Origin: Saccoglossus kowalevskii
Taxonomy: Eukaryota; Hemichordata; Enteropneusta; Harrimaniidae
Direction: 5' to 3'
Length of the DNA stretch: 21,478 nucleotides
Assembly (NCBI RefSeq): GCF_000003605.2
Contig: NW_003151702.1
Coordinates: forward strand, 1-21,478
Positions 11,058 through 21,478 of the stretch are shown in pieces. The position numbers and the translations under genes were made by a program. Within the stretch, counting starts at the first letter, position 1, and the number at the start of each line of letters is the position of its first letter. The notes beneath the pieces are model-generated. The model searched no databases. It was not told where the DNA came from and saw only the letters and a program-made list of their open reading frames with translations.

Positions 11058-12849
11058 CTATACTGAATCCCACCATGACTTATACTGAACATACACAGCT
11101 GCCTCACTTAATAAATACCTGTCTATACTGAACCCCACCATGACTTATACTGAATAAATACCTGTCTATACTGAACCCCACCATGACTCATACTGAACAC
11201 ACACAGCTGCCTACTGAATAAATACCTGTCTATACTGAACCCCACCATGACTTATACTGAATAAATACCTGTCTATACTGAACCCCACCATGACTTATAC
11301 TGAACACACACAGCTGCCTACTGAATATATACCTGTCTACACTGAACCCCACCATGACTTGTACTGAACACACACAGCTGCCTACTGAATAAATACCTGT
11401 CTATACTGAACCCCACCATGACTTATACTGAACACGCACAGCTGCCTCACTGAATAAATACCTGTCTATACTGAACCCCACCATGACTCATACTGAACAC
11501 GCACAGCTGCCTACTGAATAAATACCTGTCTATACTGAACCCCCATGACTCATACTGAACACACACAGCTGCCTCACTGAATAAATACCTGTCTATACTG
11601 AACACGCACAGCTGCCTACTGAATAAATACCTGTCTATACTGAACCCCACCATGACTCGTACTGAACACGCACAGCTACCTACTGAATAAATACCTGTCT
11701 ATACTGAACCCCACCATGACTCATACTGAACACGCACAGCTGCCTACTGAATAAATACCTGTCTATACTGAACCCCACCATGACTTATACTGAATAAATA
11801 CCTGTCTATACTGAACCCCACCATGACTCATACTGAACACACACAGCTGCCTACTGAATAAATACCTGTCTATACTGAACCCCACCATGACTCATACTGA
11901 ACACACACAGCTGCCTCACTGAATAAATACCTGTCTATACTGAACCACACCATGACTCATACTGAATAAATACCTGTCTATACTGAACCCCCCATGACTC
12001 GTACTGAACACGCACAGCTGCCTACTGAATAAATACCTGTCTATACTGAACCCCACCATGACTCATACTGAACACACACAGCTGCCTCACTGAATAAATA
12101 CCCGTCTATACTGAACCCCACCATGACTCATACTGAACACACACAGCTGCCTCACTGAATAAATACCTGTCTATACTGAACCCCCATGACTCATACTGAA
12201 CACACACAGCTGCCTCACTGAATAAATACCTGTCTATACTGAACCCCACCATGACTCATACTGAACACACACAGCTGCCTACTGAATAAATACCTGTCTA
12301 TACTGAACCCCACCATGACTCATACTGAACACGCACAGCTGCCTACTGAATAAATACCTGTCTATACTGAACCCCACCATGACTCATACTGAACACACAC
12401 AGCTGCCTCACTGAATAAATACCTGTCTATACTGAACCCCCATGACTCATACTGAACACACACAGCTGCCTCACTGAATAAATACCTGTCTATACTGAAC
12501 CCCACCATGACTCATACTGAACACACACAGCTGCCTACTGAATAAATACCTGTCTATACTGAACCCCACCATGACTCATACTGAACACACACAGCTGCCT
12601 ACTGAATAAATACCTGTCTATACTGAACCCCACCATGACTCATACTGAACACACACAGCTGCCTACTGAATAAATACCTGTCTATACTGAACCCCACCAT
12701 GACTTATACTGAATAAATACCTGTCTATACTGAACCCCCCCATGACTCATACTGAACACGCACAGCTGCCTACTGAATAAATACCTGTCTATACTGAACC
12801 CCATGACTCATACTGAACACGCCCAGCTGCCTACTGAATAAATACCTGT
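11058..12849 (+). repeat. Higher-order block 7, about 30 units
   Basis: The first third follows block 3, including the 42-bp unit without part B at 11593-11634 and the TGACTCGT/CAGCTACC unit. The rest, from about 11773, follows 1021-2097 of block 1, including ACCACACC, TGACTCGT and TACCCGTC variants in the same order. The block is a clear two-parent mosaic. Confidence 0.85.
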
Positions 12850-14401
12850 CTATACTGAATCCCACCATGACTTATACTGAACATACACAGCTGCCTCACT
12901 TAATAAATACCTGTCTATACTGAACCCCACCATGACTTATACTGAATAAATACCTGTCTATACTGAACCCCACCATGACTCATACTGAACACACACAGCT
13001 GCCTACTGAATAAATACCTGTCTATACTGAACCCCACCATGACTTATACTGAATAAATACCTGTCTATACTGAACCCCACCATGACTTATACTGAACACA
13101 CACAGCTGCCTCACTGAATATATACCTGTCTACACTGAACCCCACCATGACTTGTACTGAACACACACAGCTGCCTACTGAATAAATACCTGTCTATACT
13201 GAACCCCACCATGACTTATACTGAACACGCACAGCTGCCTCACTGAATAAATACCTGTCTATACTGAACCCCACCATGACTCATACTGAACACGCACAGC
13301 TGCCTACTGAATAAATACCTGTCTATACTGAACCCCCATGACTCATACTGAACACACACAGCTGCCTCACTGAATAAATACCTGTCTATACTGAACCCCC
13401 CATGACTCATACTGAACACGCACAGCTGCCTACTGAATAAATACCTGTCTATACTGAACCCCACCATGACTCATACTGAACACGCACAGCTACCTACTGA
13501 ATAAATACCTGTCTATACTGAACCCCACCATGACTTATACTGAATAAATACCTGTCTATACTGAACCCCCCATGACTCATACTGAACACGCACAGCTGCC
13601 TACTGAATAAATACCTGTCTATACTGAACCCCCATGACTCATACTGAACACGCACAGCTGCCTACTGAATAAATACCTGTCTATACTGAACCCCACCATG
13701 ACTTATACTGAATAAATACCTGTCTATACTGAACCCCACCATGACTCATACTGAACACACACAGCTGCCTACTGAATAAATACCTGTCTATACTGAACCC
13801 CACCATGACTCATACTGAACACGCACAGCTGCCTACTGAATAAATACCTGTCTATACTGAACCCCACCATGACTCATACTGAACACACACAGCTGCCTCA
13901 CTGAATAAATACCTGTCTATACTGAACCCCCATGACTCATACTGAACACACACAGCTGCCTCACTGAATAAATACCTGTCTATACTGAACCCCCATGACT
14001 CATACTGAACACACACAGCTGCCTCACTGAATAAATACCTGTCTATACTGAACCCCACCATGACTCATACTGAACACACACAGCTGCCTACTGAATAAAT
14101 ACCTGTCTATACTGAACCCCACCATGACTCATACTGAACACACACAGCTGCCTACTGAATAAATACCTGTCTATACTGAACCCCACCATGACTCATACTG
14201 AACACACACAGCTGCCTACTGAATAAATACCTGTCTATACTGAACCCCACCATGACTTATACTGAATAAATACCTGTCTATACTGAACCCCCCATGACTC
14301 ATACTGAACACGCACAGCTGCCTACTGAATAAATACCTGTCTATACTGAACCCCATGACTCATACTGAACACGCCCAGCTGCCTACTGAATAAATACCTG
14401 T
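12850..14401 (+). repeat. Higher-order block 8, about 26 units
   Basis: Nearly the same as block 6. The differences I saw are CCTCACTGAATATATA instead of CCTACTGAATATATA, C6 instead of C7 in one unit, TGACTCAT instead of TGACTCGT in the CAGCTACC unit, and one added C5/ACACAC unit of 63 bp near 13920-14045. Confidence 0.85.
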
Positions 14402-16362
14402 CTATACTGAATCCCACCATGACTTATACTGAACATACACAGCTGCCTCACTTAATAAATACCTGTCTATACTGAACCCCACCATGACTTATACTGAATA
14501 AATACCTGTCTATACTGAACCCCACCATGACTCATACTGAACACACACAGCTGCCTACTGAATAAATACCTGTCTATACTGAACCCCACCATGACTTATA
14601 CTGAATAAATACCTGTCTATACTGAACCCCACCATGACTTGTACTGAACACACACAGCTGCCTACTGAATAAATACCTGTCTATACTGAACCCCACCATG
14701 ACTTATACTGAACACGCACAGCTGCCTCACTGAATAAATACCTGTCTATACTGAACCCCACCATGACTCATACTGAACACGCACAGCTGCCTACTGAATA
14801 AATACCTGTCTATACTGAACCCCACCATGACTTATACTGAACACGCACAGCTGCCTCACTGAATAAATACCTGTCTATACTGAACCCCACCATGACTCAT
14901 ACTGAACACGCACAGCTGCCTACTGAATAAATACCTGTCTATACTGAACCCCCATGACTCATACTGAACACACACAGCTGCCTCACTGAATAAATACCTG
15001 TCTATACTGAACACGCACAGCTGCCTACTGAATAAATACCTGTCTATACTGAACCCCACCATGACTCGTACTGAACACGCACAGCTACCTACTGAATAAA
15101 TACCTGTCTATACTGAACCCCACCATGACTTATACTGAATAAATACCTGTCTATACTGAACCCCCCATGACTCATACTGAACACGCACAGCTGCCTACTG
15201 AATAAATACCTGTCTATACTGAACCCCCCATGACTCATACTGAACACGCACAGCTGCCTACTGAATAAATACCTGTCTATACTGAACCCCACCATGACTT
15301 ATACTGAATAAATACCTGTCTATACTGAACCCCACCATGACTCATACTGAACACACACAGCTGCCTACTGAATAAATACCTGTCTATACTGAACCCCACC
15401 ATGACTCATACTGAACACACACAGCTGCCTCACTGAATAAATACCTGTCTATACTGAACCCCACCATGACTCATACTGAATAAATACCTGTCTATACTGA
15501 ACCCCCCATGACTCATACTGAACACGCACAGCTGCCTACTGAATAAATACCTGTCTATACTGAACCCCACCATGACTCATACTGAACACACACAGCTGCC
15601 TCACTGAATAAATACCCGTCTATACTGAACCCCACCATGACTCATACTGAACACACACAGCTGCCTCACTGAATAAATACCTGTCTATACTGAACCCCCA
15701 TGACTCATACTGAACACACACAGCTGCCTCACTGAATAAATACCTGTCTATACTGAACCCCACCATGACTCATACTGAACACACACAGCTGCCTACTGAA
15801 TAAATACCTGTCTATACTGAACCCCACCATGACTCATACTGAACACGCACAGCTGCCTACTGAATAAATACCTGTCTATACTGAACCCCACCATGACTCA
15901 TACTGAACACACACAGCTGCCTCACTGAATAAATACCTGTCTATACTGAACCCCCATGACTCATACTGAACACACACAGCTGCCTCACTGAATAAATACC
16001 TGTCTATACTGAACCCCACCATGACTCATACTGAACACACACAGCTGCCTACTGAATAAATACCTGTCTATACTGAACCCCACCATGACTCATACTGAAC
16101 ACACACAGCTGCCTACTGAATAAATACCTGTCTATACTGAACCCCACCATGACTCATACTGAACACACACAGCTGCCTACTGAATAAATACCTGTCTATA
16201 CTGAACCCCACCATGACTTATACTGAATAAATACCTGTCTATACTGAACCCCCCATGACTCATACTGAACACGCACAGCTGCCTACTGAATAAATACCTG
16301 TCTATACTGAACCCCATGACTCATACTGAACACGCCCAGCTGCCTACTGAATAAATACCTGT
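14402..16362 (+). repeat. Higher-order block 9, about 33 units
   Basis: The AATATATACC/CTACACTG marker is missing here: a plain junction leads straight to TGACTTGTAC near 14637, so a crossover joined part B of one unit to that marker unit. The pair of units TGACTTAT/ACACGC plus TGACTCAT/ACACGC is then duplicated (about 14690-14880). A 42-bp unit without part B lies at 15002-15043. TACCCGTC is near 15615. Standard closing units follow. Confidence 0.8.
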
Positions 16363-17688
16363 CTATACTGAATCCCACCATGACTTATACTGAACATACA
16401 CAGCTGCCTCACTTAATAAATACCTGTCTATACTGAACCCCACCATGACTTATACTGAATAAATACCTGTCTATACTGAACCCCACCATGACTCATACTG
16501 AACACACACAGCTGCCTACTGAATAAATACCTGTCTATACTGAACCCCACCATGACTTATACTGAACACGCACAGCTGCCTCACTGAATAAATACCTGTC
16601 TATACTGAACCCCACCATGACTCATACTGAACACACACAGCTGCCTACTGAATAAATACCTGTCTATACTGAACCCCACCATGACTCATACTGAACACAC
16701 ACAGCTGCCTCACTGAATAAATACCTGTCTATACTGAACCCCACCATGACTCATACTGAATAAATACCTGTCTATACTGAACCCCCCATGACTCATACTG
16801 AACACGCACAGCTGCCTACTGAATAAATATCTGTCTATACTGAACCCCACCATGACTCATACTGAACACACACAGCTGCCTCACTGAATAAATACCTGTC
16901 TATACTGAACCCCACCATGACTCATACTGAACACACACAGCTGCCTCACTGAATAAATACCTGTCTATACTGAACCCCCATGACTCATACTGAACACACA
17001 CAGCTGCCTCACTGAATAAATACCTGTCTATACTGAACCCCACCATGACTCATACTGAACACACACAGCTGCCTACTGAATAAATACCTGTCTATACTGA
17101 ACCCCACCATGACTCATACTGAACACACACAGCTGCCTACTGAATAAATACCTGTCTATACTGAACCCCACCATGACTCATACTGAACACACACAGCTGC
17201 CTCACTGAATAAATACCTGTCTATACTGAACCCCACCATGACTCATACTGAATAAATACCTGTCTATACTGAACCCCCCATGACTCATACTGAACACGCA
17301 CAGCTGCCTACTGAATAAATACCTGTCTATACTGAACCCCACCATGACTCATACTGAACACACACAGCTGCCTCACTGAATAAATACCTGTCTATACTGA
17401 ACCCCCATGACTCATACTGAACACACACAGCTGCCTCACTGAATAAATACCTGTCTATACTGAACCCCACCATGACTCATACTGAACACGCACAGCTGCC
17501 TACTGAATAAATACCTGTCTATACTGAACCCCACCATGACTCATACTGAACACGCACAGCTGCCTACTGAATAAATACCTGTCTATACTGAACCCCACCA
17601 TGACTCATACTGAACACACACAGCTGCCTCACTGAATAAATACCTGTCTATACTGAACCCCCATGACTTATACTGAATAAATACCTGT
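16363..17688 (+). repeat. Higher-order block 10, about 22 units, tail missing
   Basis: Follows block 4 unit for unit to 17647, with the same missing second marker. It then ends with a C5 unit that lacks part C (CCCCCATGACTTAT then ACTGAATAAA), a combination I saw only here. The usual closing units are absent, so this C5 short unit probably marks a recombination junction into block 11. Confidence 0.8.
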
Positions 17689-19407
17689 CTATACTGAACC
17701 CCACCATGACTTATACTGAACATACACAGCTGCCTCACTTAATAAATACCTGTCTATACTGAACCCCACCATGACTTATACTGAATAAATACCTGTCTAT
17801 ACTGAACCCCACCATGACTCATACTGAACACACACAGCTGCCTACTGAATAAATACCTGTCTATACTGAACCCCACCATGACTTATACTGAATAAATACC
17901 TGTCTATACTGAACCCCACCATGACTTATACTGAACACACACAGCTGCCTACTGAATATATACCTGTCTACACTGAACCCCACCATGACTTGTACTGAAC
18001 ACACACAGCTGCCTACTGAATAAATACCTGTCTATACTGAACCCCACCATGACTTATACTGAACACGCACAGCTGCCTCACTGAATAAATACCTGTCTAT
18101 ACTGAACCCCACCATGACTCATACTGAACACGCACAGCTGCCTACTGAATAAATACCTGTCTATACTGAACCCCCATGACTCATACTGAACACACACAGC
18201 TGCCTCACTGAATAAATACCTGTCTATACTGAACCCCCCATGACTCATACTGAACACGCACAGCTGCCTACTGAATAAATACCTGTCTATACTGAACCCC
18301 ACCATGACTCGTACTGAACACGCACAGCTACCTACTGAATAAATACCTGTCTATACTGAACCCCACCATGACTTATACTGAATAAATACCTGTCTATACT
18401 GAACCCCCCATGACTCATACTGAACACGCACAGCTGCCTACTGAATAAATACCTGTCTATACTGAACCCCCCATGACTCATACTGAACACGCACAGCTGC
18501 CTACTGAATAAATACCTGTCTATACTGAACCCCACCATGACTTATACTGAATAAATACCTGTCTATACTGAACCCCACCATGACTCATACTGAACACACA
18601 CAGCTGCCTACTGAATAAATACCTGTCTATACTGAACCCCACCATGACTCATACTGAACACACACAGCTGCCTCACTGAATAAATACCTGTCTATACTGA
18701 ACCCCACCATGACTCATACTGAATAAATACCTGTCTATACTGAACCCCCCATGACTCATACTGAACACGCACAGCTGCCTACTGAATAAATACCTGTCTA
18801 TACTGAACTCCACCATGACTCATACTGAACACACACAGCTGCCTCACTGAATAAATACCCGTCTATACTGAACCCCACCATGACTCATACTGAACACGCA
18901 CAGCTGCCTACTGAATAAATACCTGTCTATACTGAACCCCCATGACTCATACTGAACACACACAGCTGCCTCACTGAATAAATACCTGTCTATACTGAAC
19001 CCCCGTGACTCATACTGAACACACACAGCTGCCTACTGAATAAATACCTGTCTATACTGAACCCCACCATGACTCATACTGAACACGCACAGCTGCCTAC
19101 TGAATAAATACCTGTCTATACTGAACCCCCATGACTCATACTGAACACACACAGCTGCCTCACTGAATAAATACCTGTCTATACTGAACCCCCATGACTC
19201 ATACTGAACACACACAGCTGCCTACTGAATAAATACCTGTCTATACTGAACCCCACCATGACTTATACTGAATAAATACCTGTCTATACTGAACCCCCCA
19301 TGACTCATACTGAACACGCACAGCTGCCTACTGAATAAATACCTGTCTATACTGAACCCCATGACTCATACTGAACACGCCCAGCTGCCTACTGAATAAA
19401 TACCTGT
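17689..19407 (+). repeat. Higher-order block 11, about 29 units
   Basis: Starts with the GAACCCCACC form of the marker unit, as block 3 does, and like block 3 it follows a block without closing units. The second marker is near 17955 and the TGACTCGT/CAGCTACC unit near 18310-18332. It includes GAACTCCACC near 18806, TACCCGTC near 18859 and a CCCCCGTGACTC unit near 19003, a variant otherwise seen only in block 1. It ends with the closing units, but with fewer plain units before them than usual. Confidence 0.8.
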
Positions 19408-19472
19408 CTATACTGAATCCCACCATGACTTATACTGAACATACACAGCTGCCTCACTTAATAAATACCTGT

Positions 19473-20327
19473 CTATACTGAACCCCACCATGACTTATAC
19501 TGAATAAATACCTGTCTATACTGAACCCCACCATGACTCATACTGAACACACACAGCTGCCTCACTGAATATATACCTGTCTACACTGAACCCCACCATG
19601 ACTTGTACTGAACACACACAGCTGCCTACTGAATAAATACCTGTCTATACTGAACCCCACCATGACTTATACTGAACACGCACAGCTGCATCACTGAATA
19701 AATACCTGTCTATACTGAACCCCACCATGACTCATACTGAACACGCACAGCTGCCTACTGAATAAATACCTGTCTATACTGAACCCCCATGACTCATACT
19801 GAACACACACAGCTGCCTCACTGAATAAATACCTGTCTATACTGAACCCCCCATGACTCATACTGAACACGCACAGCTGCCTACTGAATAAATACCTGTC
19901 TATACTGAACCCCACCATGACTTATACTGAATAAATACCTGTCTATACTGAACCCCACCATGACTCATACTGAACACACACAGCTGCCTCACTGAATATA
20001 TACCTGTCTACACTGAACCCCACCATGACTTGTACTGAACACACACAGCTGCCTACTGAATAAATACCTGTCTATACTGAACCCCACCATGACTTATACT
20101 GAACACGCACAGCTGCCTCACTGAATAAATACCTGTCTATACTGAACCCCACCATGACTCATACTGAACACGCACAGCTGCCTACTGAATAAATACCTGT
20201 CTATACTGAACCCCCATGACTCATACTGAACACACACAGCTGCCTCACTGAATAAATACCTGTCTATACTGAACCCCCCCATGACTCATACTGAACACGC
20301 ACAGCTGCCTACTGAATAAATACCTGT
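19473..20327 (+). repeat. Second tandem pair of the seven-unit 427/428-bp module
   Basis: Copies are 19473-19899 and 19900-20327. The first carries the rare CAGCTGCATCAC variant found in copy 1 at 7802-8228, but not its CAGCGGCC change. The second has a C7 run where the others have C6, which adds 1 bp. Shared rare variants show that this pair and the 7802-8655 pair come from one duplicated ancestor. Confidence 0.85.
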
Positions 20328-20966
20328 CTATACTGAACCCCACCATGACTCGTACTGAACACGCACAGCTACCTACTGAATAAATACCTGTCTATACTGA
20401 ACCCCACCATGACTTATACTGAATAAATACCTGTCTATACTGAACCCCCCATGACTCATACTGAACACGCACAGCTGCCTACTGAATAAATACCTGTCTA
20501 TACTGAACCCCCCATGACTCATACTGAACACGCACAGCTGCCTACTGAATAAATACCTGTCTATACTGAACCCCACCATGACTTATACTGAATAAATACC
20601 TGTCTATACTGAACCCCACCATGACTCATACTGAACACACACAGCTGCCTACTGAATAAATACCTGTCTATACTGAACCCCACCATGACTCATACTGAAC
20701 ACACACAGCTGCCTCACTGAATAAATACCTGTCTATACTGAACCCCACCATGACTCATACTGAATAAATACCTGTCTATACTGAACCCCCCATGACTCGT
20801 ACTGAACACGCACAGCTGCCTACTGAATAAATACCTGTCTATACTGAACCCCACCATGACTCATACTGAACACGCACAGCTACCTACTGAATAAATACCT
20901 GTCTATACTGAACCCCACCATGACTTATACTGAACACACACAGCTGCCTCACTGAATAAATACCCG

Positions 20967-21478
20967 TCTATACTGAACCCCACCATGACTCATACTGAAC
21001 ACACACAGCTGCCTCACTGAATAAATACCTGTCTATACTGAACCCCCATGACTCATACTGAACACACACAGCTGCCTCACTGAATAAATACCTGTCTATA
21101 CTGAACCCCACCATGACTTATACTGAATAAATACCTGTCTATACTGAACCCCACCATGACTCATACTGAACACACACAGCTGCCTCACTGAATATATACC
21201 TGTCTACACTGAACCCCACCATGACTTGTACTGAACACACACAGCTGCCTACTGAATAAATACCTGTCTATACTGAACCCCACCATGACTTATACTGAAC
21301 ACGCACAGCTGCATCACTGAATAAATACCTGTCTATACTGAACCCCACCATGACTCATACTGAACACGCACAGCTGCCTACTGAATAAATACCTGTCTAT
21401 ACTGAACCCCCATGACTCATACTGAACACACACAGCGGCCTCACTGAATAAATACCTGTCTATACTGAACCCCCCATG
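20967..21478 (+). repeat. Distant copy of 7673-8184 (offset 13,294 bp)
   Basis: From just after the TACCCGTC unit to the window end, unit order and rare variants match 7673-8184: C5 unit, short unit, AATATATACC unit, TGACTTGT unit, CAGCTGCATCAC and CAGCGGCC. The last two together occur nowhere else in the window. I saw no differences by eye in this stretch. The copy at 7.7 kb has two extra single bases just upstream (near 7647 and 7672) that the copy here lacks. Confidence 0.8.

Larger units (their letters stand above)
1..21478 (+). repeat. Satellite-like tandem array of a ~64-bp unit, about 360 copies, filling the window
   Basis: Every base belongs to a head-to-tail repeat, and no inversion or unique insert was seen. 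The long unit has three parts, each opening with TACTGAA: part A continues TAAATACCTGTCTA, part B continues CCCCACCATGACTCA, and part C continues CACACACAGCTGCC. Together they make 64 bp. Common variants are CCTCACTGAA instead of CCTACTGAA (+1 bp), and runs of 4, 5, 6 or 7 C joined directly to ATG in place of CCCCACCATG (-3, -2, -1 and 0 bp). About 70 of roughly 360 units lack part C and are 43 bp. The consensus is about 44% GC, with 21 C to 7 G on this strand. Both ends of the window lie inside the array, so its full size and flanks are unknown. There is no gene anywhere in the window. I do not recognise the family. Counts were made by hand and may be off by a few units. Confidence 0.97.
19408..21478 (+). 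repeat. Higher-order block 12, about 35 units, cut by the window end
   Basis: Contains three copies of the 427-bp module (from 19473, 19900 and 21096; the last is cut). The CAGCTGCATCAC variant occurs near 19684 and 21308, and CAGCGGCC near 21433. The last ~510 bp match block 5. No closing units are seen before the window ends, so the block continues beyond it. Confidence 0.8.

Noticed and set aside
558-21478. Open frames of 60-75 codons on the - strand, for example at 823-1029, 8020-8247, 13240-13467 and 20373-20579, with repeated FSIDRYLFS and SMSHGG peptides
   Set aside because: They are translations of the repeat itself. They stay open only where neighbouring units happen to be 63 bp (a multiple of three), they change frame at each 64- or 65-bp unit, and they all end at the TAG in the CTACTGAA junction. 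There is no codon bias, no domain and no start context distinct from the repeat.
1-21478. CRISPR array (repeat-spacer structure)
   Set aside because: The whole unit is conserved, with no unique spacers between repeats, and shortened units arise by internal deletion. There are no cas genes and no leader.
1-21478. Repeat-protein gene (such as a surface adhesin or silk) with codon-level repeats
   Set aside because: The unit is mostly 64 or 65 bp, not a multiple of three, and the + strand has TGA and TAA in every unit. No continuous frame longer than about 75 codons exists on either strand.
1-21478. Telomere or telomere-like repeat
   Set aside because: No short G-rich 5-8 bp unit; the unit is 64 bp with a complex sequence.
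1-21478. Plasmid iteron origin or bacterial replication control repeats
   Set aside because: Iterons come as a few copies of about 20 bp beside a rep gene. Here there are hundreds of copies over 21 kb and no gene.
1-21478. Transposon or retroelement fragments as the source of the array
   Set aside because: No terminal inverted repeats, target-site duplications, reverse transcriptase or transposase frames, tRNA-like sequence or poly(A) tail were seen. An origin from an internal part of an element cannot be excluded without a database search.
1-21478. CENP-B box in the satellite unit
   Set aside because: The required TTCG and CGGG core parts of the CENP-B box are absent from the unit on both strands, so there is no sequence support for a centromeric CENP-B satellite.
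1-21478. Splice-site-like CAGGTATTT on the - strand in each unit
   Set aside because: It resembles a donor site, but it recurs in every copy with no exon structure or coding sequence, so it cannot be told from chance.
1-21478. Identification as a named satellite family or species
   Set aside because: I do not recognise the unit. A search of the 64-bp consensus against repeat libraries and assembled genomes would decide this; I cannot run it.

Overview
The whole 21,478-bp window is one uninterrupted, head-to-tail satellite-type tandem array. I found no unique sequence, gene, RNA gene, mobile element or CRISPR array. By hand parsing there are about 360 units, all in the same orientation. The basic unit is about 64 bp (63-65 bp), and each unit is itself a diverged trimer of a 21-22 bp ancestral element that begins TACTGAA. 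A 43-bp short form, missing exactly one third of the unit, makes up about 70 of the 360 units.

Organism: I do not recognise the satellite and cannot name a species. Tens of kilobases of non-coding, higher-order tandem repeat point to a eukaryotic nuclear genome. Two dinucleotide positions occur in all four states CG, CA, TG and TA, and CpG survives mainly at variable sites. This is what decay of methylated CpG looks like and fits a CpG-methylating host such as a vertebrate. That is inference. The base composition is about 44% GC, with C about three times as common as G on the + strand.

Layout: diagnostic variant units recur in a fixed order and divide the window into 12 higher-order blocks, starting at 1, 2098, 3080, 5425, 7134, 9569, 11058, 12850, 14402, 16363, 17689 and 19408. 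The start marker is a unit with ACATACACAG followed by CACTTAATAAA. The blocks are 982-2435 bp long and differ by gain, loss and reshuffling of whole units: this is a mosaic, not a clean fixed-period higher-order repeat. Several block pairs are near-copies, for example 9569-11057 with 12850-14401, 5425-6711 with 16363-17647, 1021-2097 with 11773-12849, and 7673-8184 with 20967-21478.

Function: none can be shown. Most units carry a perfect AP-1/GCN4-type palindrome (ATGACTCAT), most long units carry a CAGCTG E-box, and nearly all carry AATAAA on the + strand. On the - strand several frames stay open for 60-75 codons, but these are translations of the repeat and not genes. The things most worth testing are the density of bZIP sites, the CpG-decay pattern that switches those sites on and off, the strong C/G strand skew, and the recombination history written in the order of variant units.
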